Below are positions 36,901 through 48,100 of a DNA stretch of 64,000 nucleotides, in pieces; position 1 is the first letter of the stretch; each line of letters begins with the position of its first letter. The notes beneath the pieces are model-generated. The model was given only the letters and a program-made list of their open reading frames with translations. It was not told the origin of the DNA and searched no databases. This DNA comes from Rusavskia elegans (lineage: Eukaryota; Ascomycota; Lecanoromycetes; Teloschistales; Teloschistaceae). The position numbers were made by a program, and so were the translations under genes. The DNA is taken from positions 1 to 64,000 of the forward strand of contig SAUG01000099.1 of the NCBI GenBank assembly GCA_011316305.1, read 5' to 3'.

Positions 36901-39313
36901 ATTTTAAGCTTATATATCTAGGGTAATAGATTTTTAGGAAATTCCTAGCTCTATAATAAAACTTAAGAATTCTTTATCTAAAGTTAACTCTATATCCGAC
37001 TATATAAATACTATTATACTTTTATAACGTATTTATATAAATTTAAAAGAGCGGTAAAAAAACTTAGTAGCTTCTAATTTAAGGCGATAGATTTCGATAA
37101 TATAGAAATCCGTTTTAGTATATATAAAATATAAAATCTAGTAATAACGGTTTAGGCCGGTAGCTATTAGAATTAAATTATAGGTAATACGATAGAAAAA
37201 CTCGTCGGAGTCTTCTAATTTATATAAAGAGGTTAAAATAATCTAGTAGACTTTAGAGACGGCGTATATTATATATTTATTAGTTAATAGTACCTTGGTT
37301 TTATCCGTAATCTCTATTCCTTTAGCTATTTACTATAGATACTAGATAGCTTCGTCGGCGGCGTAAGCAAGGAGCTAGTATTAGTCTTTAGTTATATCTA
37401 TTTTAGCTATAGCGAAAGACGGTAGAACGATATTTTTATATCTATTTATATTATCTTCTAGTATAGATAACTCGCTAATTATTTTATATTTAATAATAGT
37501 CTTTCCGTTATATTTAACGCGAAGAGTTCTAGAATCTTTAAAGAGGTTATCTTTCTTCTATATATATCCTTCTAAAACTAGATTAGTTATAAAGTTAGAA
37601 ATATAATTTATATTAGAGAGTTTTAATAGTATTTTATTATTTAGCGAATTAATATTAACTATAATACTTCCGTATACTATAATTAATATAGATCTTTCGC
37701 CTATAATAATATATAAGCCGTTAATATAGTCTCGGTTTTTAATAAAACGGTAGGCTATAGTATTATTATATAGATTAATTACTAAACTACTATTAAAAAT
37801 CTAAAATAAACGAAAAAAATAATTAACGACGAAGATTTCTAGAAATATAGCTAATAAAACGCTAGTAGATACTAATTTATTATCTTTTTTACTATTTTTA
37901 TATTTCTCTTTAGTACGTTAATTAGAGGACTTATACTTCTTCTATATTTTTTTATCGCTATCGAGCTTATTTTTAACCTTTTTTATTTTTACTACTTTAA
38001 GTTTAAAGCTAGCTAGCTTTTTCGGATAACTCTTTCTAAAATACTCTATAATATAGTAGTATTCTTTAAAAAAATACTTTAGGCTATAGACGTATTTTAG
38101 CGGCTTATTATTATCTTTAAACGAAGGATTACTATCTTTTCTTTTATCTTTTCCTTTATTCTTATCTTTATCCGCGTCGGTATTACTATTATTACCTTCT
38201 ATAGCAGTAAATATAGTATAGGCGTTAGAGACTTTAAGATTATATAGGCGAACGTAGTTATAGAACTTTTTAATAAATTTATAATATTATTCTTCGTAAT
38301 CCGTAATAGAGTCTAGTCTAAGCTTATAATTTTATAAAAGTAAAGGAGCTAGATTATAAATAATAAAAATAAAATCCCGTAATACTCTTCTAATATTTTT
38401 AACTTTTAAAACTCTAATATACTTAGTCTAAAGATATATCTACGAGTATTTATTAAACTATATTTTAATATTTTAGTTTCGTATAGAGCCTATAGATAGC
38501 TTTTTATACTATCGCTCTATTTCTATAATTCTAGCGGAGTCGATAGATATAATCCTAGACTATAGTATTCGTAGTAGGTCCTATAGATAAAATTTAATAA
38601 ATCTAAGAAATATTAGATTTACTACTAAAACGTTTTCGTAAATATAGTCGACTATACTAGCGATTACTTTCCGTTCTTCTTTATATCTATTATAGGATTA
38701 TTTATAGCGCTATTTAGTATCTTTATAAATCTTTTATACTACGCTAATTTATTTCTAGGTTACTATAATTATTAAAGGTATTTCTATCGGCGGAATATAC
38801 GCCGGAAAGATTAGTTCTTACCTTTATTAAAATTTATTAGATTAAGAGGAATTAATATAGTTTTAAATACGTACTTAAACTACTTTAACTTTAATAATTA
38901 CGATCTACTAGTTCTAATCCTTAGTTTAGGCTAGGATAATAGGTCGTTTAGACGCTATACCGATAATATAGGAGGGTATTTAAACGCTCGATAGGAACTA
39001 GAGTAATATTAAAAGAAGAAATATCTAGTAACGAAATCTTCTTTTATATTCGCTAGCGTATAGCTTAAATTTATAACTATAAAGTAAATTACTCTTCCTT
39101 TTAGTCGTTTAATAGATATTCTAGTAAACTAACTACTTTACGTAATTATTTCTAGTAGAGTTGTAGTAAAAATTTTCTTCTACTAATAGTAAAGGTCGCG
39201 GTAAAAAATTCTTCCGCTTATTATTTAGGTAAATAACTCTTTCTAATATAATAAATATATACCGGTAAAGGCTATTAGATATCGCTTTAGCCTACGGTAC
39301 CCGGGTTTATAAC

Positions 39314-39534
39314 TATAGGACGATTAGATATTAATATATAATTATATTAATTAAGATATACGAAAAGCGAAATCTATAGAATTACTAAATTATATAAAAT
39401 ATAGCCGTTACTAAGATACGCTAAATCTAATAGGATAGGTACTATATTTAAATAGGCAAGTTATATAATCTCAGCGACCATTTTAGAAAAACTCAGATAA
39501 CTTTTTTATAATAATCCCGTTATATAGGCTCTAT
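39314..39534 (-). repeat. LTR of the copia element (right; 5' LTR in coding sense)
   Basis: Starts TATAGGACG, the RIPed form of TGTGGGACG, and ends near GGCTCTAT before the TTAAT duplication. Confidence 0.75.
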
Positions 39535-40141
39535 TTAATATTTTAATATATTAATTAATTATTTAAAAATAGAAGATTAGAAATAAAATAAGGTTATTTA
39601 AATAATCGTCGGCTATACTACGGTTAAAAGATTAAAGCTTTAAATAAATTTATATATTTCTATAAACTTCCGGTATATTTTATTACTATAATATATAATA
39701 TCTTTACATAATTCTATAGCTATTAATTAGATAATTCTATTATATTATTTAGTATACAATTTATTATATCTAAATTAATATTATTATCTATAAATTATAT
39801 ATCAATTATAAATTATAATACGGTAACAAATAGTCCGATACTAAATATATAATCTTAAAAAAATAGAATAAAGACTATATTATAATGTAAATATTTTAAG
39901 AAATTTAAAAAAATAAATTTTTAGAAAAATATAGATATAGAAATAAAGACTATATTAGAATAAAACGCTAGAAATTAGAAAATAGACTATAGAATCGAAA
40001 AAAAGATTTATAGTAATTTAATAAAAAAATTTATACTATATTGAAAATGAATCTATTTATAGTATTATACTATAAAAATAATCTATATACTAAAACATTT
40101 ACGGAAAATATAAAAAAAATAATAATTATTAAATAGATAAA

Positions 40142-41102
40142 CCCCTTGTAGGGCCTCTATCCGGGATAATAATTGAGTTATTATATATATACGTTTCATC
40201 ACCGTAGTTTTTATACGGCAATAATAAATATTACTTGTACAGTAAAAAACTTTCGCAGTTAAAAGAAGCAGTTAAACAAGGTTTACAACGTTAATCGTTT
40301 TTATTCTATTATATTCTCTATTTAATTATTATTCCTCCTTTATAATCCCTTTATACTACTTCGAAATATATACGATTATAAGCTACTAATATAGCTTCCA
40401 AGACTATCTACTAGACGGTAATACTATTTTTTATCCTTGTTAATTTGTTTTCGTCTATAGTCGTACTCGAATCTAGACGGCCTGCTAATCTATCTAGATA
40501 TTCGATAACTGTCAGCTCGGATTCTAGTAGAATAAAAGCTTTTATTAGAAGTTTAATATAGTCGCTAAAACCGTATAGCTCCGGCGGATTCGAAATATAA
40601 AACTTTAATATCGTAGTTAAAATTGACGGATTTTAGGATTTAAAGTCCGTTATAGTAGACGGACTAGCGAGAACTCGGTCGATATTATCGAATAGTTCGA
40701 ATTTAGTAATTTTATATTCTATTTCTTCTAATTAGAAAGATATAATCGTAGTTTATTATTAGTAGAGATTCTATATATAATAGCCTATAGCTTGGGCTAT
40801 TACAGAAAATATATACGTTAGATACGATAGTAAATACTAGTAAAAAAAAAGAAGAAACGACTATAAAATATATATATTACGAAAATTCTGTTATATTATA
40901 TTTTAAATAAGCTATAGAAATTTATATTATAAACGTATTACGGAATAGATTCGAATTAATTTTAGATAGTTTTTTAATTTAAATTAATTAGATTAAGGTA
41001 CTAGTTTTTATACCGTATATCTAACGCTAGCGTACTAATACTAAAGTAAATTATTTACGAAACCGACGGTTAACCGGGTATTAAAAAAATAAACAAAACA
41101 AG
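40142..41102 (+). mobile_element. Family B' retroposed repeat, 961 bp, exact 14-bp TSD
   Basis: It is flanked by the perfect duplication ATTAAATAGATAAA (40128-40141, 41103-41116). The empty site is visible at the matching place in copy 2 (near 46890). It begins CCCCTTGTAGGGCC and ends AACAAAACAAG, with no terminal inverted repeats. A partly open frame on the minus strand is shared with 9309-10842. It is moderately RIPed. Confidence 0.85.
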
Positions 41103-42085
41103 ATTAAATAGATAAAATAAAAATAGAATAAAATAATATATTGAATATAAATAGAGTTATCTAATATAGAAATATCTATTTCTAATATTTTTTCTAGTTT
41201 AATATTGCTATTAATAGTCCGAATAAAATAATTTTAACGAAATATATAGTTTTAATCGTTAATTTTATCTAATAATAAATAATCTACTATAGTCTACTAG
41301 AATTTTAGACTTTCTAGAAAAAAATAGATAGCGTTTATTAAAGAAGTTAGTTATAGCGGGAATATAGTTAATAAATATATTAAATCTTTTTATAGAAAAG
41401 AAAATAAAAAAGATAATAATATTATTAAAATTAATATAAAGAATTAGATAATAAAATAATATTTTTTTATATAAAATAATACTAAATTCTGAAATAATAA
41501 AAACTTAGCTAGAAAAAATAATTTTAATAGTTAAGAAAAAAATATAGAAGAGAAAATAGAAACAAATAAATATAATTATAAAAATATAGAAAAAGAAAAA
41601 AATAAAAATATAGAAAAAGATATTAAACTATCTGACTAGTTATATAGATTAAAAAATAGTAGTCTAGGAAAAATATATTATCTATATATTTTATTATACT
41701 AATATTAAATAAAAAATATACTAGACTAATTTATTTTAATATAGGAAAAAATTATTTTTTAAAACTAGAATTATATTTTTATACTAGAATTTTGTGATTT
41801 TAGCGGGTTAAATTCGGGTTCCCGGGTTTAACTCGGAACCGAATCGGTTTAATATTTAGAAAAATCGAAACCGATTCGGTTTAATATCTAGAAAAGTCGA
41901 AATCGATTTAGATCGAGTCGGTTTCTTTAATTCGGGTTCGAAATCCGATCCGACAGTCAATCTAACGTTAATTAAACTAGAATATTATTTCTATTACTAT
42001 ATATTCAATATTAATATATTAACGTTTAATTTATTTACCGAATCATTGATTTATCGGATATTAAAATCAAAATCAAATTAATTGA

Positions 42086-42416
42086 ATAAATAAAAAGAAT
42101 TTAAATAAAATAAAATTAAATTAATAATAAAATTCATCTATATAATAAAAAAAATTCGAAAATTTAAAAACCAAAATCAAAAAAACTATTTTTGGAATAA
42201 TAAATATAATATTAATAGAAAAATTACTTGAATTATTGATAATTTCATTTTTAAATTATATAAATAAGATAGGAAAATTAATATTTACTATAAATATAAC
42301 AGTATAGATTATTAATCAAAAAAATATCTATAAAACTAGATTTTAAATTAAAATTAATTAAAAATGAATAATTTATATAGTAATTAATATAGATTTTTTC
42401 GAAAATCTATTATTAA
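42086..42416. other. AT-rich DNA, no feature recognised
   Basis: RIP-type sequence between the family B end and the next MITE. Confidence 0.5.
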
Positions 42417-43362
42417 TAGACTGGCCGATTCGGGTCAGATTTTCGTCGAACCGTCGGATATCCGACTCGATTTTAGTAACTCGATCCGGACGCGACCCGA
42501 TTATATTATATATTTAATAATTTATTAATTTAATATTTTAATAAAGATAATATATCAGCATTTTCTAAAACCGGTTTAAAGCCGGTTTTAGCTATCTTAG
42601 CCGTCTCAGCCGGTTCTCAGCCGGTACGGTTAAGAGCGGCTTATAAGCGGCTTAGTAGCCGGTTTCGGGTATACCCGAAGCTACGTAGCTGTACGGCTAA
42701 GACGGCTAAAACAGCTAAACGGCTAAAATAACTAAAACCGGCTAAAAAAATTTAGAGATTCGATTTTAAATTTATTTAAATCTTTATTAGTTAATAGACC
42801 TATATACGCCTATATATACCGCTAGGCTAGCTTAGTCTAGATCCAAAATATTAGATTTCTTTACTAGAATCTAACTAGAACAGGTCTAGCGTAGTTTATT
42901 AAATAGATATTCGATTTCCGTTATTCCCGCTTTTAGCGGCGGCCGCTAAACTTTATTTTCGAATTAGATTATATAGGTTTATTTTTAGCTTATATATAGA
43001 TCCTATTTTAGACCGTTTACTAAATAGATATTCGTACTATAGATACAATTAGAGCTTTAATCTATCGAAAATCTACTTTTTAGATTTTTAGATTATTTAG
43101 ATTTTTGGATTATTTAGATTAAGATAGCTGTCAGCCGGTCTAATCTAAAAATCCATTTTAGAATTCGCTGATATATATTCAAGTAATATATTTAGTTTTA
43201 CTACGGACTTTCTAGCTAGCGTAGTTAATTAATTAGAGTTTTTTTAGTAAAATTATATAAAAGTTATACTAATTTTATACTTTTATACTAGTATTTAGCG
43301 TTTTTTCGGATCGGATCGAGTTAGCTAATCCGAATTCGAAACTCGATCCGACGGCCAGTCTA
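42417..43362 (+). mobile_element. MITE, family A (hAT-like), split by a nested element
   Basis: The ends TAGACTGGCCG and CGGCCAGTCTA are well preserved. The TSD is ATTATTAA (42409-42416) and GTTATTAA (43363-43370), one G/A difference. The sequence is colinear with 4519-4879 except for the 615-bp insertion at 42556-43170. Confidence 0.85.
42556..43170. mobile_element. Nested fold-back element, 615 bp, CAGC ends
   Basis: Comparison with 4519-4879 gives its limits. The ends CAGCATTTTCTAAAACC and TTTTAGAATTCGCTG are imperfect inverted repeats. ATATAT flanks both sides, but the target is too simple to prove the TSD length. The left third is rich in GCCGGTT units and faces a series of about 10-bp CGGCTAAAA units that can pair with it. 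A palindrome, TTTAGCGGCGGCCGCTAAA, lies near 42935. Confidence 0.75.
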
Positions 43363-43370
43363 GTTATTAA

Positions 43371-44454
43371 TATAATAAATAGAAATTCTAATAATATTAA
43401 TTAGATTAAAAATGAAAAAAAGTAAAATATAGTAAAAAGATTAGTTTAAAATAAAAAATTGAAATACAAAATTGTTATTTAATAAATAAATTTATTAATT
43501 TACTAGTAAAAGAATATAGTAAAATTAAAATATTTTAAATCTAATATTCTGGAATAATATTATAATATAATTTTCTATTATTTAATATAATCTATAATCT
43601 TTTTTAAAGATAGAAAAATTCTATTTTAAATATATTAGAAATTGGTATTTTGTCAATTATAATATAAATAAAAAAAACTATATAATAATAGATAATTAAA
43701 ACCGTTAAAAATTATCTATTTCGCGATTCTATTTTAAAGATATAATAGATAAATATAGTAAATTTCTAGCTATATTGGTTTTAAATTAATAATATATAGT
43801 TTTATTTCTATAATTAAAATAATTACGAATTTTGATCTATAATAAAGAAATATATAATTTTAAAACGAATATAAAAATATCTATTTACTTTAATATTAAT
43901 TTATCGATAGTTATTCTTTATATATTATAGGCCAAAAAGGATATATTAATATATAAAAAATCAAATAATACTATTATATTGATAAAAGCTAACAATTATA
44001 AAAACAAAAATTATAAATATATATAATAGATCGAGCCGATTTCGATATCTATATAAATATAAATATCGGAAATTAAAATATTAATTATATAATCAAATTA
44101 GATAATCGAAATCTACTAAATAATACAATCGACAATCTATTTAAATAACGTTTTAAAAAAAGTTAAATTCGTTATTTAATAGTTTATATAAAAGTTTTAA
44201 TTTTTTTTATATTAAAAAAAGAATTTAATCTTTATATAAATATCGGCTAAAGGAATTTAAATGAAATAGTGATTAAAAATCGTTATTTTTTATTTCTAAA
44301 TTTTTGGATCGATTATCTAAAATAAATTATTTTTTAAAATATAATATTAAAAATATCTATTATCGAAATTAAAGTAAAAAAAGTAATAAATAAAAAATCG
44401 CGTTTTATATAAAATATAGAAATTTTTTATAAATTATTATTAATTTTAATTTTA
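43371..44454. other. AT-rich RIP-degraded DNA, no feature
   Basis: About 1.1 kb of very AT-rich sequence with no match seen elsewhere in the window. Confidence 0.55.
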
Positions 44455-44565
44455 CTAATTTATATATATACGATTTTATCATTCGAATTTTTAATTATCT
44501 TTTACGAATTAGTACTAGAAATACTATTCGATTAAATTACGCAATTATTTATAGACTTCGGAACG

Positions 44566-44935
44566 GGTTGGATCGAATCAGATTTTAGAATTTCTAACTC
44601 GATCCGAACCGAGTTAGAATATAAACGGATTGGAATATAAACGGGTTAGAATATAAACGGGTTTTCGTAGATTTATTTCGTTTAAAGGACGATATAATTA
44701 GTTCGCGCGCTAGTATAGACGCAAAATTAGTTTATTTAGACTTTACCTATATTTTATAATTTGTAGAAGCTATAAGTTCCAATTAGATTAGTTTAGCGCC
44801 TATATTCGATTTTCTAGAATTAATTCTAAAAACTATTAATTTTCGTAAATTCCGATCCGAACTCGATTTAAATCCGATCCGAATCTGTTCGGATCGAGTT
44901 TAGAACGGAAATTTTCTTATCTCGTTCCGAGAAAC
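44566..44935. mobile_element. Family C element, about 370 bp
   Basis: The ends CGGAACGGGTTGGATCG and ATCTCGTTCCG are imperfect inverted repeats. Internally, ATATAAACGGGTTAGA-like units are repeated. Flanking CAATTATTTA and CAAATATTTA resemble an 8-10 bp target duplication, not exact. It is inserted in SINE S4. The class is undecided. Confidence 0.65.
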
Positions 44936-45186
44936 AAATATTTAGATTCAAGTATTTATCGCGAATTCAATTTAGGATTCCCGAAAAAGTTAGATTTGGA
45001 CTATTATTCAGAGGAAAACCGTAGTCTATTTAACTTTTTTAATTAACTTAATTTATTTCGATTAGAATCGACTAGGCCGAGATAATTCTCTAAATAATCT
45101 CTTTATATAATTTCTATATAAACTCTATATAAAAATCGATTCAATCGATTAGAAAAAACTTAAATATTAGATTAATCTTCGAAGAA

Positions 45187-48100
45187 TAGACTGGCCGGTT
45201 CGGGTCGGGTTCCCGTCGAACCGTCGGGTATCCGACCCGGTCTTAGTAACCCGACCCGGGTTCGACCTGCTAAGCGGTCGGGTCGGGTTATAGATTCTAA
45301 TCCGATTTTCGAGTCGGGTTATAGACTTTAACCCGAGAATCTAATCTGAAAATCCGACCTAATCCGATTTATAATCGTATTCGATAGTTAAATACGAAAG
45401 TAATTATAGATAATATAAAATAGTAATATATTCTATTTAATACTAGTTTATATAATAGTTATTTATAAATATTAGTTTATTTATCGGTACTATATAAATA
45501 GTATTATTTTCCTCTAAATAATTCTATAGATATATATCTTTTCTCTAGAGCTTTTAATCTTTTAGAATTTATTATTAACTAGCTATTATTACGTCCCGGG
45601 CTATACCTCTAGATTCTATATTAACCTTTTAATAAACTAGGTATTCTCCTACTAAATAGTAATATAAATAATATAGATTATAACTAGTTAATAATCTATA
45701 AAAAATAAATATAGTCGGATATATATAGTAATATAGTAAAGTAATATATTTATTTATTAGAAAAGTAACTATATATACTTCTATTATATTTTATAGAATT
45801 ACTAATACTATATTTTATATCCTATCGTTCCTCCTATTTATATATACGGTAGTAACGTCGGTAAAAACTTCGCGATATAATCTAGCGAAAGATATTTTAG
45901 AAATAAAAGGTTTAAAACCTTTCTAGTATTTATAAATTTTTTAAAATATAATAGTTTCTAGCTCCTATTTATATTTCTTTTAATAGATTATTAACTAGAC
46001 TATTTAAAATATATTATTCTAGAATATTACTAGTACTATAGCGCTATAAAATTTCTTTTTACTTTTTCTTTTATCTTTTCCGATTCTATTTCCTCGAGTC
46101 TTCGCTATACTTCTATAGATCGGAATTAATTTTTTTTCTAGAATAGTTTTAATATTAATATATAATTAATTATATTATTTTAATATTTTATTTCTATTTA
46201 GATTCGAATATACTATATATTACGCCACGATAAATAAAAGGAATAAAAAACTAATAATAAAATAAAGTATAATATAGTACGATATATAATATTTTAATAT
46301 TTTTTTATAGTAGTTAATTATTAAAGAATATAAGATTAGAAGTAAAATAAAGATAATCGTCGGCTATATTATAGCTAGAAGGTTAAAATTTCAAACAAGT
46401 TTATATATTTCTATAAACTTCTAGTATATTCTACTACTATAATATATAAAGCCTTTAGATAATTCTATAAAAACTAATTATATTATTCTACTATATTATT
46501 TAGTATACTATCTACTATATCTAAATTAAAGTTACTATTTATAAAATCTAAATTAGTTATAAACTTTAAATATAGTAGAAAGTAATCTAATACTAAATAT
46601 AAATTCTATAAAAAAAAGAGTACGGACTATATTATAATATATAAATACTTTAAAAAATTTAAAGGAATAGATTTCTAGAAAAATATAGATATAGAGACGA
46701 GGGCCCTATTAGAATAGAATACTAGAGATTAGAAAATAGATTATAGAATCGAGAAAAGAATCTATAGTAATATAATAAAGTAATATATACTATACTAAAT
46801 ACTAATCTATATATAATATTATACTACGAAAATAATCTATATACTAAAGCTTTTATAGAAGCTATAAAAGAGATAATAACTATCGAATAGATAAAATAGA
46901 AATAGAACGAGGTAATATATTAAAATAATATATCGAGTATAAATAGAGCTATCTAGTATAGAAATAATTATTTCTAATATTTTTTCTAATCTAATATAAC
47001 TATTAATTGTCCGGATAGAATAATTTTAATAAAATATATAATTTTAATTATTAATTTTATTTAGTAACAAGTTATTTATTATACCGGCTTCTAAAAGCTT
47101 TAGTCCGCTAGAGCTCTAGACTTTCTAAAAAAATAGACGGCGTTTATTAAAGAATTTAGTTATAGCGGGAATACGGCTAATAAATATATTAAGTTTCTTT
47201 ATAAAAAGGAGAATAAAAATAGCGATAATATTATTAAAGTTAATAAAAAGGATTAGATAGTAGAAATATCCTCTTCTATATAGAATAATATTAAGTTTAG
47301 AGATAATAAAAGTTTAGTTAGAAGTATTAATCTTAATAGTTAGAATAAAAATATAGAAGAGGATAAAGATATAGATAAAAATATAAATAAAGATAAAGAT
47401 AAAGATAAAAATAAAGATAAAGATAAAGATAAAGATAAAGATAAAGATAAAGATAAAGATAAAGATAAAGATAAAGATAAAGATAAAGATAAAGATAAAG
47501 ATAAAGATAAAGATAAAGATAAAGATAAAGATAAAGATAAAGATAAAGATAAAGATAAAGATAAAGATAAAGATAAAGATAAAGATAAAGATAAAGATAA
47601 AGATAAAGATAAAGATAAAGATAAAGATAAAGATAAAGATAAAGATAAAGATAAAGATAAAGATAAAGATAAAGATAAAGATAAAGATAAAGATAAAGAT
47701 AAAGATAAAGATAAAGATAAAGATAAAGATAAAGATAAAGATAAAGATAAAGATAAAGATAAAGATAAAGATAAAGATAAAGATAAAGATAAAGATAAAG
47801 ATAAAGATAAAGATAAAGATAAAGATAAAGATAAAGATAAAGATAAAGATAAAGATAAAGATAAAGATAAAGATAAAGATAAAAATAAAGATAAAGATAA
47901 AGATAAAGATAAAGATAAAGATAAAGATAAAGATAAAGATAAAGATAAAGATAAAGATAAAGATAAAGATAAAGATAAAGATAAAGATAAAGATAAAGAT
48001 AAAAATATAGAAAAGAATATTAAACTATCTAAATAGTTATATAAATCGAGGAATAATAATCTAGAAATAATATATTATCTATATATATTACTATACTGAT

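Larger units (their letters stand above)
33776..39534 (-). mobile_element. Ty1/copia-type LTR retrotransposon, about 5.8 kb, RIP-degraded
   Basis: Direct repeats of about 220 bp bound it (33776 to about 33995 and 39314 to about 39534), with outer end TGTGGGACG at the left. TTAAT flanks both sides (33771-33775, 39535-39539), giving a likely 5-bp TSD. Coding is on the minus strand: at about 35131-35156 the translation reads LFFIDDIY, matching the copia reverse transcriptase core (YVDD type). All frames are full of stops. It is inserted in hAT-like copy 1. Confidence 0.8.
32707..41964 (+). mobile_element. hAT-like element copy 1, internally deleted, with two insertions
   Basis: The ends TAAACTGGCT and AGTCAATCTA are degraded family A terminal repeats. 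The flanking ATATTAAT (32699-32706) and ACGTTAAT (41965-41972) form an 8-bp TSD whose two differences are C/T and G/A. The interior matches copy 2 (45187-51093) on both sides of a copia insertion (33776-39534) and a family B' insertion (40142-41102). It lacks the hexamer array and about 2.7 kb corresponding to 48130-50840, so it cannot be autonomous. Confidence 0.8.
32600..42085 (+). mobile_element. Family B repeat, 5'-truncated, split by a hAT-like element
   Basis: The left part (about 32600-32706) and right part (about 41965-42085) are adjoining pieces of family B, ending in the usual AATCAAATTAATTGAAT-like 3' end. They are separated by the element at 32707-41964. Confidence 0.65.

Noticed and set aside
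33776..39534. Plus-strand reading of the copia element
   Set aside because: The TG start of the left LTR first suggested plus, but TG...CA ends are symmetric and the RT core reads on the minus strand.
42556..43170. Definite hAT assignment for the fold-back insert
   Set aside because: CAGC ends are suggestive, but the TSD lies in ATATAT simple sequence, so its length cannot be read.
47389..48002. CRISPR-like array or centromeric satellite
   Set aside because: It is a simple 6-bp microsatellite without spacers, confined to one transposon.
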